This document shows positions 1 to 6,157 of a stretch of DNA of 7,146 nucleotides, piece after piece (the first letter of the stretch is position 1; every line of letters begins with the position of its first letter). The position numbers and the translations under genes are program-made. Source of the DNA: an uncultured bacterium (GTDB lineage: Bacteria > Cyanobacteriota > Vampirovibrionia > Gastranaerophilales > Gastranaerophilaceae); assembly GCA_900553205.1 (NCBI GenBank), contig USCK01000095.1, forward strand, positions 1 to 7,146, written 5' to 3'. The notes beneath the pieces are model-generated. The model made no database searches, was not told where the DNA came from, and was given only the letters and a program-made list of their open reading frames with translations.

Positions 1-106
1 CAGCCAATAGCCTATCAGTTTCAGGATATCTTTTCGACACATAATAATCACCAAAAGTATTTTGGTTATATTTTTTTTCTTGTGTACAAAAGATATCTAT
101 AAACAT
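1..106 (-). CDS. Partial CDS, N-terminal 35 codons; probable SpoIIE/PP2C-family protein phosphatase
   Basis: A reading frame starts at the ATG at 106-104 and stays open to the window edge, giving 35 codons plus one base. The start overlaps the stop of the hydrogenase-like gene as TAATG, a typical sign of translational coupling in an operon. The visible protein begins MFIDIFCTQEKKYN and continues with a FGDYYVSKR segment followed by ETDRLLA. In the phosphatases that often follow sensory [FeFe] hydrogenases, a short N-terminus with a conserved G-D precedes a strand running into a DGxGxG metal-binding motif. The visible part matches the lead-in to that motif, but the motif itself lies outside the window. 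If correct, the product would dephosphorylate Ser/Thr residues on a partner protein and act as an output of the H2-sensing protein. The open frame and the overlap are seen directly; the family call rests on a short resemblance and on context. Confidence 0.6.
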   Translation of the reverse strand, partial: MFIDIFCTQEKKYNQNTFGDYYVSKRYPETDRLLA

Positions 107-1827
107 TATTCAGAATCCTTGTCATCTGTTGTGTAATCATCTGCAATCGTACTTAAAAGCAATTCAGTTTCAACCATGTGTTCACCTAGAAGAATTGCTA
201 TCTCTTGTACTTTTGCAATATTTTTACTAATTACCTCTTTTGCTCTTTCAGCGATTTTTTCTCTATTTAATTCTGATTGAGTTACATCAGTAATTATTGC
301 ACCAACGATTTCTTTTTCTTCAATTATAAAAATATTTATATCGTATAATTTGTTTCCAACAACATAATGCTCTTTGTGAATATCTTTCCCTGTTTTTAGA
401 GCAGTCGTTAATAAATCAGAGAAAGGTATTATTCTATCAATATCTGCGCCATTTACACCTTCTGGGCGTTCTGAAAACACATCATACATTTCACCTGTAA
501 ACATTTTCATAAACGCATCGTTTGATTCTAATATTTTATTTTTATTATCAATCATAACCATAGCTGAAGGCATACATCTAAGCATTGCAGCAGCTTTTCT
601 TAAAGCTATTTTTCGCATATACGAAACACACATCGAAGGTTCAGCTTCACCGGCTAAAATTGCACAAGCCAATTCTCTACAAGTTTGGAAACCACAACCA
701 CCACAATTCAATTCATCTTCTTCATTGTGTTTTCCGATACGTTCCATCGTTTTCATTATTTCTTCATGTTTAAATTCTCGCTTTTTGATATCAATAGCTG
801 AGTAATCCATTTCTACAACTGTTTTTGGAGTTGCAGGAATGCTCTCTCTCTTTTTAAAATTATTCAACACATCAGAAGTTTTGAGAATTGTAGATTTGCA
901 CATACTAATTCCAGGCCCATTTATACAACCACCATCACAACCTAAAGCCTCAAGAAAAATCTTTTCCTCTAATCTTTCAGGGTGAAGTCCGTTTAAAGCT
1001 TTGTCTAAACTATGCAAAGTACAAATATCTAATAACTGAACATCTTTTTCTATCCCTGCGAATTTTAAGGTTTCATTCATTCCACCTAACACAGGATATA
1101 AAGCACCTTCATTTGCTGAATTCGGAACAAAATCCTCATCAGGCAAAACTTCTATCTTCGCTAAATCAATATATGATTCTTTTATCCAATAATTTAATTC
1201 ATCAAATGTCAATGCGACATCAATCAAATCAGAATTTTTATCAGACTCATTTTTCTTTGCGATACAAGGCCCTATAAAAACAACGCTTATATCTTCTCCA
1301 TATTGTTCTTTTAACATTTTTGCGTGAGTTAGAGCAGGAGAAGCTACTGGAGTAATATATTTTGCATATTCAGGCTTATAATACCTTATATAATCAACTA
1401 TTACGGGACAAGCACTTGAGATAAAAAGACCTTTTTCGCTCTCTTTTATTAGCTTTGCTACCTCTATTGAAACCTCTTGAGCCCCCAATGCCGTTTCGCT
1501 AACATCTGAAAACCCGAGAGCCTTCAAAACTGTTATCATTTGTTGTTTTGTATAATCAAAAACACTTATCCAACTAGGAGCAAGTGAAACAACAACCTTT
1601 TTATCTGTAGCAAAAATTCCTTTTACTTTATCAACATCATAACGAATTCTTTTTGCATTAGAAGGACAAACCGTTACACAATGACCACAAGCTATACACC
1701 TATCAGCAAGAACTGATGCACTTCCGTCTTTTATTTGAATTGATTTCACATAACATTCTCTTACGCACTTGTAACAGTCGTGACATTCGTTCTTTAAAGT
1801 ATAAACCGGTGAGAGCTTGTTTCCCAT
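106..1827 (-). CDS. hydS: Sensory-type [FeFe]-hydrogenase-like protein with C-terminal PAS domain (HydS-like, group C type)
   Basis: This 573-residue cytoplasmic protein has four parts. (1) An N-terminal 2[4Fe-4S] ferredoxin domain with C15, C18, C21, C25 and C44, C47, C50, C54. (2) An [FeFe]-hydrogenase H-cluster domain, about 75-330. (3) An extra 4Fe-4S domain with C375, C378, C383 and C400 (CGGCGFQTC, then C). (4) A PAS domain, about 415-515, with a conserved helical tail (about 520-560). The H-cluster cysteines are present: C140 in SSACP, C188 in GPCIAKK, and C297 and C301 in EALGCDGGC. The residue before C140 is Ala, where catalytic hydrogenases have the proton-transfer Cys (TSCCP), and the usual GGGQP after the last motif is replaced by INGPG. 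These changes and the PAS tail are known from putatively sensory hydrogenases, so H2 sensing is more likely than bulk H2 production. The start is supported by AGAGGA 8 nt upstream and by the ferredoxin stop ending 1 nt before the ATG. The gene symbol is assigned by architecture only. Confidence 0.88.
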   Translation of the reverse strand: MGNKLSPVYTLKNECHDCYKCVRECYVKSIQIKDGSASVLADRCIACGHCVTVCPSNAKRIRYDVDKVKGIFATDKKVVVSLAPSWISVFDYTKQQMITVLKALGFSDVSETALGAQEVSIEVAKLIKESEKGLFISSACPVIVDYIRYYKPEYAKYITPVASPALTHAKMLKEQYGEDISVVFIGPCIAKKNESDKNSDLIDVALTFDELNYWIKESYIDLAKIEVLPDEDFVPNSANEGALYPVLGGMNETLKFAGIEKDVQLLDICTLHSLDKALNGLHPERLEEKIFLEALGCDGGCINGPGISMCKSTILKTSDVLNNFKKRESIPATPKTVVEMDYSAIDIKKREFKHEEIMKTMERIGKHNEEDELNCGGCGFQTCRELACAILAGEAEPSMCVSYMRKIALRKAAAMLRCMPSAMVMIDNKNKILESNDAFMKMFTGEMYDVFSERPEGVNGADIDRIIPFSDLLTTALKTGKDIHKEHYVVGNKLYDINIFIIEEKEIVGAIITDVTQSELNREKIAERAKEVISKNIAKVQEIAILLGEHMVETELLLSTIADDYTTDDKDSE

Positions 1828-1828
1828 G

Positions 1829-2059
1829 TTATAATTCCTCTAATATTTTTTTGAGTTCCAAATAACTTATGTTACAGTATTCTTTACCATTGATTATAAT
1901 TATCGGGCCTTTTTCACATTTATTAGTACATCTTAGCCCAATAAGTTCAATCTTTGAATCTTCTTTATGTTCGTTTATGTAGTTTTCAAGTGTTTCTATG
2001 TTTTCATCGTTACCTCTTGCATAACAAGAGCTACCCATACAAATTTTAATCTCGTTCAT
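1829..2059 (-). CDS. Small thioredoxin-like [2Fe-2S] ferredoxin (NuoE/HndA-like fold)
   Basis: This 76-residue protein has the four-cysteine pattern of thioredoxin-like [2Fe-2S] ferredoxins: C7 and C12 (CxxxxC), then C44 and C48 (CxxxC in LRCTNKCEKGP). The same arrangement binds the cluster in the NuoE/HndA subunits of NADH-linked dehydrogenases and hydrogenases. It is about half the length of NuoE and lacks that family's N-terminal helical domain, so it is a stand-alone electron carrier rather than a complex I subunit. A fifth Cys, C62, lies outside the motif. It starts 6 nt after the rex stop and ends 1 nt before the hydS start, so the three genes are almost certainly one transcript. The likely role is to pass electrons to or from the HydS-like protein, or to act as its redox partner; that is inferred from position. 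No strong Shine-Dalgarno is seen, which fits coupling to rex translation. Confidence 0.88.
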   Translation of the reverse strand: MNEIKICMGSSCYARGNDENIETLENYINEHKEDSKIELIGLRCTNKCEKGPIIIINGKEYCNISYLELKKILEEL

Positions 2060-2065
2060 AATATT

Positions 2066-2695
2066 TTAGCTTTCAATGTGTGTATCGTCAATAGTTAATT
2101 GTACAAAATGACCAATTAAGTTTTCATTCCATACATGAATATCATCAGGAACATCTAATATACATTGTGTAAAATTCCATATATATTTTATTCCTGATTG
2201 TATCAGAAAATCAGCAACTTTTTGAGCCTGATAATGAGGCACAGTTAAAATTGCAATCTCAACCCCTAATCTTTGAGTCAAATCAGGAAGTTTACTGATA
2301 TGAAAAATTTGTTTATCATCAATACTGATGCCAGTTTTTAAATCATTACTATCAAACAAAGCAAGAATATTAAACCCGTAATAGTCAAAATTATCATTTT
2401 TAGCCAATGCAAGCCCTAAGTTACCAGCACCAACAATAAAAACATCTTTTGTCTTGCTAAATGTTAGTTTTTTCTCGATAACTTCTTTTAATTCCTTTAC
2501 AGAATAACCAACCTTACATCTACCTTTATATTCAAGTAGTTTTATATCTTTACGAATTTGAGAATCATCAATATTCAAAAGTTTAGAAAGTTTCATACTA
2601 GAAACATATTCAATTCCCTGTTCTATAAAATCTACCAAAACACAATGATATAAAGTTAAACGGCTTATTACTTTGTTTGAAAATCTATCTACCAT
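2066..2695 (-). CDS. rex: Redox-sensing transcriptional repressor Rex
   Basis: The product is a 209-residue cytoplasmic DNA-binding protein that senses NADH/NAD+ and represses fermentation genes until NADH accumulates. The N-terminal winged helix (about 8-66) contains SSMKLSKLLNIDDSQIRKDI and a KGRCKVGYSV wing, matching the family pattern in which a Q-[VI]-RKD recognition helix is followed by a G-rich wing ending in GY. The C-terminal Rossmann domain has the dinucleotide motif GAGNLG (89-94) and an acidic residue in ALFDSND (D115), as expected for NAD(H) preference. The tail IWNFTQCILDVPDDIHV (172-188) and the final helix match the Rex dimerisation end. An in-frame ATG at 2722 would add nine residues but lies inside the hairpin after adhE, so the ATG at 2695 is preferred. 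This gives the usual family length (about 210). AAGAG lies 10 nt upstream. Its position behind adhE, a classic Rex target, and ahead of the hydrogenase-like genes fits a local redox switch. Confidence 0.93.
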   Translation of the reverse strand: MVDRFSNKVISRLTLYHCVLVDFIEQGIEYVSSMKLSKLLNIDDSQIRKDIKLLEYKGRCKVGYSVKELKEVIEKKLTFSKTKDVFIVGAGNLGLALAKNDNFDYYGFNILALFDSNDLKTGISIDDKQIFHISKLPDLTQRLGVEIAILTVPHYQAQKVADFLIQSGIKYIWNFTQCILDVPDDIHVWNENLIGHFVQLTIDDTHIES

Positions 2696-2710
2696 AATTA
2701 AAGTTCTCTT

Positions 2711-2742
2711 AAAAAAGAGCAAGGAGAATACTCCTTGCTCTT
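2711..2742 (-). terminator. Intrinsic terminator/attenuator between adhE and rex
   Basis: Read on the minus strand, a perfect 12-bp stem has arms at 2742-2731 (AAGAGCAAGGAG) and 2726-2715 (CTCCTTGCTCTT). They enclose a 4-nt loop and run straight into a run of T (2716-2711). The hairpin starts 14 nt after the adhE stop, the normal place for a Rho-independent terminator. Because rex begins only about 16 nt after the T-run with no convincing promoter in between, the element may work as a partial terminator that lets some adhE transcription reach rex and the hydS genes. The stem and T-run are seen directly; the readthrough idea is inference. Confidence 0.9.
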
Positions 2743-2756
2743 AATATTAATCAAAA

Positions 2757-5408
2757 TTATACAACACCATTGTAAGCGTCTGTATAAAGTTGTTTGATTT
2801 GTTCCATTAGAGGATATACAGGGTTAGCACCTGTACATTGATCGTCGAATGCTAATTCAACTAATTCGTCTAGATTGTCGAAGAATTCTTTTTCGTCAAT
2901 ACCAAATTCTTTAATAGATTTTGGTAAGTTCAATCTATCCATCAAGTCATCAACTGCTTTGATTAGCAATTCAACTTTTTCATCATCATTCTTACCACCT
3001 AAGCCAAGTTCATCAGCGATTTGTGCGTATTTAGTTTTTGCACAAGGGAACTTGTATTGAGGGAAGATTGCTTGTTTTCTTGGTTTATCAGATGAGTTGA
3101 ATTTGATAATTTGTCTGAATAACAATGCATTAGCTATACCGTGTGGAACATGATACATTGCACCAAGTTTGTGAGCCATAGAGTGGCATAATCCTAAGAA
3201 TGAGTTTGCAAATGCCATACCAGCGATTGTTGCTGCATAGTGCATTTTTTCTCTAGCGATAGGATCGTGAGCGCCTTCTTTGTAGCTTCTTTCTAAGTAT
3301 CTGAAGATTAATTTAGTAGCTTCTAAAGCATTTGAATTTGTAAAGTTTGTAGCCATACAAGATACATAAGCTTCGAAAGCGTGAACTAAAGCGTCAATAC
3401 CAGAAGATGCTGTCAAACCTTTTGGCATACCATCAACGAAATTAGGGTCAATAATAGCCATATTAGGTGTTAAAGCATAATCTGCAATCGCATATTTTAC
3501 ATGAGTTTCGTCATCTGTAATAATAGCGAAAGGTGTAACTTCAGAACCTGTACCTGATGTTGTAGGGATTGCAACCATAGTTGCTTTTTTACCCAATTCA
3601 GGGATACGACAAATTCTTTTTCTGATATCCATAAATCTCATAGAAATATCTTCAAAGTTTGTATCAGGTTGTTCATACATTAACCACATAATTTTAGCTG
3701 CGTCCATTGGAGAACCACCACCTAATGAAATGATTACATCAGGTTCAAATGTGTTAATCATAGCCATAGCTTGATTAATTGTAGATAATGTTGGATCCGG
3801 TTTAACATCAAAGAAGATTTGATATTCAATACCGATATCATCTAATACATTAACGATACTGTTTACTGCACCAGAATCAAATAAGAATCTGTCTGTTACG
3901 ATAAATGCACGTTTTTTACCTTGAAGTTCACGTAGAGCTAGGTCAGTAGCACCTCTCTTGAAGTAAACTTTAGAAGGAACTTTGAACCATAACATGTTTT
4001 CTCTCCTTTCAGCAACGGTTTTGTAGTTCAATAAGTTTTCAACGCCAACGTTTCCTGATACTGCGTTGCCGCCCCAAGAACCACAACCAAGAGTTAATGA
4101 TGGTTCTAACTTAAAGTTGTATAAATCACCAATACCACCTTGTGATGATGGAGTATTAATCAATACTCTACAAGTAGGCATTTTTTCAGCATATTTATCA
4201 ATTCTTTCTTGAGATCTAGCATCTGTATAAAGAACTGCTGTGTGACCTGCACCACCTTTGCTGATAAGTTCATAAGCCATTTCAGAAGCTTCTTCGTAGT
4301 TGTTAGCTTTGTACATAGTTAAGATTGGAGATAATTTTTCTCTAGAGAATGGATCTTCCCAATCTACTTTTGGTCTTTCTGCTAATAAGATTTTTGCATC
4401 TTCAGGAGTTTTGAATCCTGAAAGTTCAGCAATTTTATGAGCGCTTTGACCAACGATATCAGGGTGAGCTGTACCTCTTTTTGGATCGATGAAAGGTAAT
4501 GCTATCATTTTCTTTTCATCTTCTGCACTTACAAGGTAAGCACCTCTATATAAGAATTCTTTTTTAACTTCTTCATAAACATCTTTAACAACAACAACTG
4601 ATTGTTCAGATGCACAAATCATACCATTATCAAATGTTTTTGACATAAGAATTGAAGAAACAGCCATTTTGATATCAGCAGTTTCATCAATAACAGCAGA
4701 TGTGTTACCAGGACCAACACCTAACGCAGGGTTACCTGATGAATAAGCAGCCTTAACCATACCAGGACCACCTGTTGCTAGGATACAATCAATTGAATCG
4801 TGGTGCATTAACATACTTGAAAGTTCGATTGATGGAGTATCAACCCAACCGATAATATCTTCTGGAGCACCAGCCTTAACAGCAGCTTCCAAAACTAATT
4901 TTGCAGCAGCTATTGTGCTGTTCTTAGCTCTAGGGTGTGGTGAGAAGATAATTGCATTTCTTGTTTTCAAAGCGATTAATGATTTAAAAATAGCTGTAGA
5001 TGTAGGGTTTGTTGTTGGAACAATACCTGCAATTACACCTAAAGGTTCAGCAACAATTTTTATACCGTTAGCTTTATCTTCTTTGATAATGCCACAAGTT
5101 TTAGCATTTTTGTGTTTATTATAAATATATTCAGATGCAAAGTGGTTTTTGATGATTTTATCTTCTAAAACACCCATGCCTGTTTCTTCGATAGCCATTC
5201 TAGCTAGAGGAATACGAGCTTTGTCAGCTGCAGTTGCTGCAGCTTTGAAAATTGCATCTACTTTTTCTTGTGAAAATTTTGAAAAGATACGTTGAGCCTT
5301 GTGAACTTTTTGAATTAAGATTTCTAAAGCTTCAGGGCTATCAACCAAAGAACCTGCTGCCAAGTCTTTTTCTAACTTTTCAACTTTTGAACTTTTAGTT
5401 TTTGGCAT
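2757..5408 (-). CDS. adhE: Bifunctional acetaldehyde-CoA/alcohol dehydrogenase AdhE
   Basis: This 883-residue cytoplasmic enzyme converts acetyl-CoA to acetaldehyde and then to ethanol, oxidising two NADH. The N-terminal CoA-acylating aldehyde dehydrogenase domain (about 1-445) has the catalytic C265 in NGMICASEQS and the glycine-rich cofactor segment GVGPGNT. After a linker (about 446-475) comes the Fe-dependent alcohol dehydrogenase domain. It has the NAD motif GGGSPMD (563-569) and the metal ligands D672, H676, H742 (CHSMAH) and H756 (VPHG), each exactly 19 residues later than in E. coli AdhE as I recall that numbering. No catalytic residue is missing. The open frame extends 57 codons upstream, but the ATG at 5408 has AGGAG (5420-5416) 7 nt before it and gives the family length. 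The ethanol-forming enzyme usually polymerises into spirosomes; nothing in the sequence argues against that. It is transcribed towards rex, and its upstream region carries Rex-like sites. Confidence 0.97.
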   Translation of the reverse strand: MPKTKSSKVEKLEKDLAAGSLVDSPEALEILIQKVHKAQRIFSKFSQEKVDAIFKAAATAADKARIPLARMAIEETGMGVLEDKIIKNHFASEYIYNKHKNAKTCGIIKEDKANGIKIVAEPLGVIAGIVPTTNPTSTAIFKSLIALKTRNAIIFSPHPRAKNSTIAAAKLVLEAAVKAGAPEDIIGWVDTPSIELSSMLMHHDSIDCILATGGPGMVKAAYSSGNPALGVGPGNTSAVIDETADIKMAVSSILMSKTFDNGMICASEQSVVVVKDVYEEVKKEFLYRGAYLVSAEDEKKMIALPFIDPKRGTAHPDIVGQSAHKIAELSGFKTPEDAKILLAERPKVDWEDPFSREKLSPILTMYKANNYEEASEMAYELISKGGAGHTAVLYTDARSQERIDKYAEKMPTCRVLINTPSSQGGIGDLYNFKLEPSLTLGCGSWGGNAVSGNVGVENLLNYKTVAERRENMLWFKVPSKVYFKRGATDLALRELQGKKRAFIVTDRFLFDSGAVNSIVNVLDDIGIEYQIFFDVKPDPTLSTINQAMAMINTFEPDVIISLGGGSPMDAAKIMWLMYEQPDTNFEDISMRFMDIRKRICRIPELGKKATMVAIPTTSGTGSEVTPFAIITDDETHVKYAIADYALTPNMAIIDPNFVDGMPKGLTASSGIDALVHAFEAYVSCMATNFTNSNALEATKLIFRYLERSYKEGAHDPIAREKMHYAATIAGMAFANSFLGLCHSMAHKLGAMYHVPHGIANALLFRQIIKFNSSDKPRKQAIFPQYKFPCAKTKYAQIADELGLGGKNDDEKVELLIKAVDDLMDRLNLPKSIKEFGIDEKEFFDNLDELVELAFDDQCTGANPVYPLMEQIKQLYTDAYNGVV

Positions 5409-5415
5409 TTTTAAT

Positions 5416-5420
5416 CTCCT
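5416..5420 (-). promoter_or_regulatory. Ribosome binding site deciding the adhE start
   Basis: AGGAG on the minus strand lies 7 nt before the ATG at 5408-5406. It decides between this start and an in-frame ATG at 5579, which would begin upstream of the predicted transcription start and has no comparable site. Confidence 0.85.
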
Positions 5421-5460
5421 TTTTATTACCGTTTGTATAAAAGTATTAAGTTTTTGTTTA

Positions 5461-5477
5461 TTGTGATTTTTACACTT
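5461..5477 (-). promoter_or_regulatory. Rex-operator-like element at the adhE transcription start
   Basis: On the minus strand this reads AAGTGTAAAAATCACAA. The right half, TCACAA, is a perfect Rex half-site. The left half has GTG, but the gap between GTG and CAC is 7 nt instead of the 8 in the classical TTGTGAAATATTTCACAA, so the palindrome is one base short. It overlaps the predicted transcription start (about 5478), covering roughly +1 to +17, where a repressor would block transcription. The match is imperfect and could be chance in AT-rich DNA; position and the presence of rex nearby raise its likelihood. Confidence 0.4.
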
Positions 5478-5484
5478 ATTAAAT

Positions 5485-5512
5485 ATCGTACATCTAAAAA
5501 TTATTATGTCAA
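5485..5512 (-). promoter_or_regulatory. Predicted sigma-70-type promoter of adhE
   Basis: On the minus strand a perfect TTGACA (5512-5507) is followed after 16 nt by TACGAT (5490-5485), a 4 of 6 match to the -10 consensus. Transcription would begin near 5478, giving a leader of about 70 nt before the adhE ATG. The perfect -35 in an intergenic region on the correct strand is the main support; the -10 is only moderate. Confidence 0.6.
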
Positions 5513-5525
5513 AGGGTATTATTGC

Positions 5526-5545
5526 AAATATTGAGAAATATTGAT
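5526..5545. repeat. Tandem 10-bp direct repeat upstream of the adhE promoter
   Basis: AAATATTGAG is followed at once by AAATATTGAT, two units identical over nine bases with a 10-bp period. The pair lies about 48 to 66 bp upstream of the predicted adhE start, just beyond the -35 box. One helical turn between the units puts them on the same DNA face, so a regulator could bind both. A chance repeat in AT-rich DNA is also possible. Confidence 0.5.
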
Positions 5546-5595
5546 AAAACTTTATATTTTCTTTATACCCCAATAGCATGTTAAAAATTAATATA

Positions 5596-5613
5596 TTGTT
5601 ATAAAAATCACGA
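5596..5613. promoter_or_regulatory. Second Rex-operator-like element
   Basis: TTGTTATAAAAATCACGA has the correct 18-bp Rex operator length. Its left arm TTGTTA matches the clostridial-type half-site (TTGTTAAnnnnTTAACAA) and its right arm TCACGA differs from TCACAA at one base. It lies about 118 bp upstream of the predicted adhE start and 91 bp before the ATG of the plus-strand gene at 5705, so it could serve either direction. The match is by eye only. Confidence 0.35.
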
Positions 5614-5690
5614 TATATTTCTATTATCTAATAGCAAAAATATTTTTTACGAGTTTTATATAAATGAAATATGTGTATATTAATCAAATT

Positions 5691-5696
5691 AAGGAG
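5691..5696 (+). promoter_or_regulatory. Ribosome binding site of the 129-codon gene
   Basis: AAGGAG lies 8 nt before the ATG at 5705. It is the strongest argument that this frame, and not the long antisense frame at 5827-6138, is the real gene. Confidence 0.85.
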
Positions 5697-5704
5697 TAAA
5701 ATTT

Positions 5705-6094
5705 ATGTCAAAAATAGGAACACAACCTTTCAATTTAATGCGCCAAATCAAAAACTTAAAAGCACAAGGTGGACTAACGGCAAACAGTATGGCTAAGAAA
5801 ATGAAAGCAGAAGGCTATACTGAAATTTACCAACGCCGTTGGCAAGGTGAAGGAATTGTACTATCAGGCAAAAATGCAGAAGGCAATACAAAAACACAAA
5901 TCCTTAATATGTTTGGTTTTAGAACTAAAACAAACACAACTAAAGATGTTGCATCAAATGTAAAAGTTAAAGAAATTGATAAATCAAACAGCAACGAATT
6001 CGGCAGAGAAATCTTTGGAGAAACTAAAAAACTAACTTTTGTTAATAACAATTTAGTTAAAACCGAAAATACAAAACGTGGTTGGGACGCATAA
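5705..6094 (+). CDS. Hypothetical basic protein of 129 residues
   Basis: I do not recognise the family. The protein is soluble by composition: no signal peptide, no membrane segment, and no Cys or His clusters that would bind metal. It is rich in Lys, Asn and Thr and clearly basic. The N-terminal part (about 8-37) could be helical, with alternating basic and hydrophobic residues (MRQIKNLKAQGG, SMAKKMKAEGY), followed by an aromatic/basic patch, YQRRWQGEG (42-50). The second half is polar and Asn/Thr-rich and may be loosely structured. An ideal AAGGAG 8 nt upstream and ordinary AT-rich codon use support a real, translated gene. It is divergent from adhE and shares its 296-bp upstream region, so it could be co-regulated with adhE; no confident promoter of its own was found. 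It ends 31 bp from the convergent deaminase gene. The basic patch permits nucleic-acid binding, but nothing shows it. Confidence 0.75.
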   Translation: MSKIGTQPFNLMRQIKNLKAQGGLTANSMAKKMKAEGYTEIYQRRWQGEGIVLSGKNAEGNTKTQILNMFGFRTKTNTTKDVASNVKVKEIDKSNSNEFGREIFGETKKLTFVNNNLVKTENTKRGWDA

Positions 6095-6157
6095 GCTGAC
6101 CAATATATTATAAACAATTCAACTATTAATGCTGACAATTACAACGGTCAGGCTTAT
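6091..6157. repeat. Long-loop inverted repeat across the convergent gene ends
   Basis: ATAAGCTGACC (6091-6101) is complementary to GGTCAGGCTTAT (6146-6157) over 11 pairs with one bulged G. The loop is 44 nt. It spans the stop codon of the 129-codon gene and the last codons of the deaminase. There is no T-run on either side, so it is not a standard intrinsic terminator, though it could act as a weak bidirectional terminator or 3'-end stabiliser. It may be chance. Confidence 0.3.

Noticed and set aside
80..92. TTGTGTACAA-like palindrome as a Rex site
   Set aside because: The arms are too short and too close for a Rex operator, and it lies inside coding sequence at the operon interior.
585..773. 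A short plus-strand open frame inside the hydrogenase-like gene
   Set aside because: It is antisense to a region with conserved iron-sulfur and PAS features, with no ribosome site or recognisable protein.
2696..2722. A longer Rex starting at the ATG at 2722
   Set aside because: That start lies inside the terminator stem behind adhE, and the added nine residues do not fit the family start; the ATG at 2695 gives the usual length.
2756..2761. A perfect TATAAT on the minus strand across the adhE stop codon, as a possible rex promoter
   Set aside because: No acceptable -35 lies 16-18 nt upstream, and a transcript starting near 2749 would run straight into the terminator hairpin.
2875..3060. A short plus-strand open frame inside adhE, and a similar one at 4915-5124
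   Set aside because: Both are antisense to conserved AdhE coding sequence and show no start signal or family resemblance.
5409..5579. An N-terminal extension of AdhE by 57 residues from an ATG at 5579
   Set aside because: The extension has no family resemblance, lies upstream of the predicted transcription start, and the ATG at 5408 has an ideal AGGAG and gives the normal AdhE length.
5827..6138. A 103-codon minus-strand frame with a hydrophobic, membrane-like translation
   Set aside because: It is antisense to the 129-codon gene, which has a strong ribosome site, and it overlaps the deaminase end. Hydrophobic translations are expected opposite Lys/Asn-rich genes.
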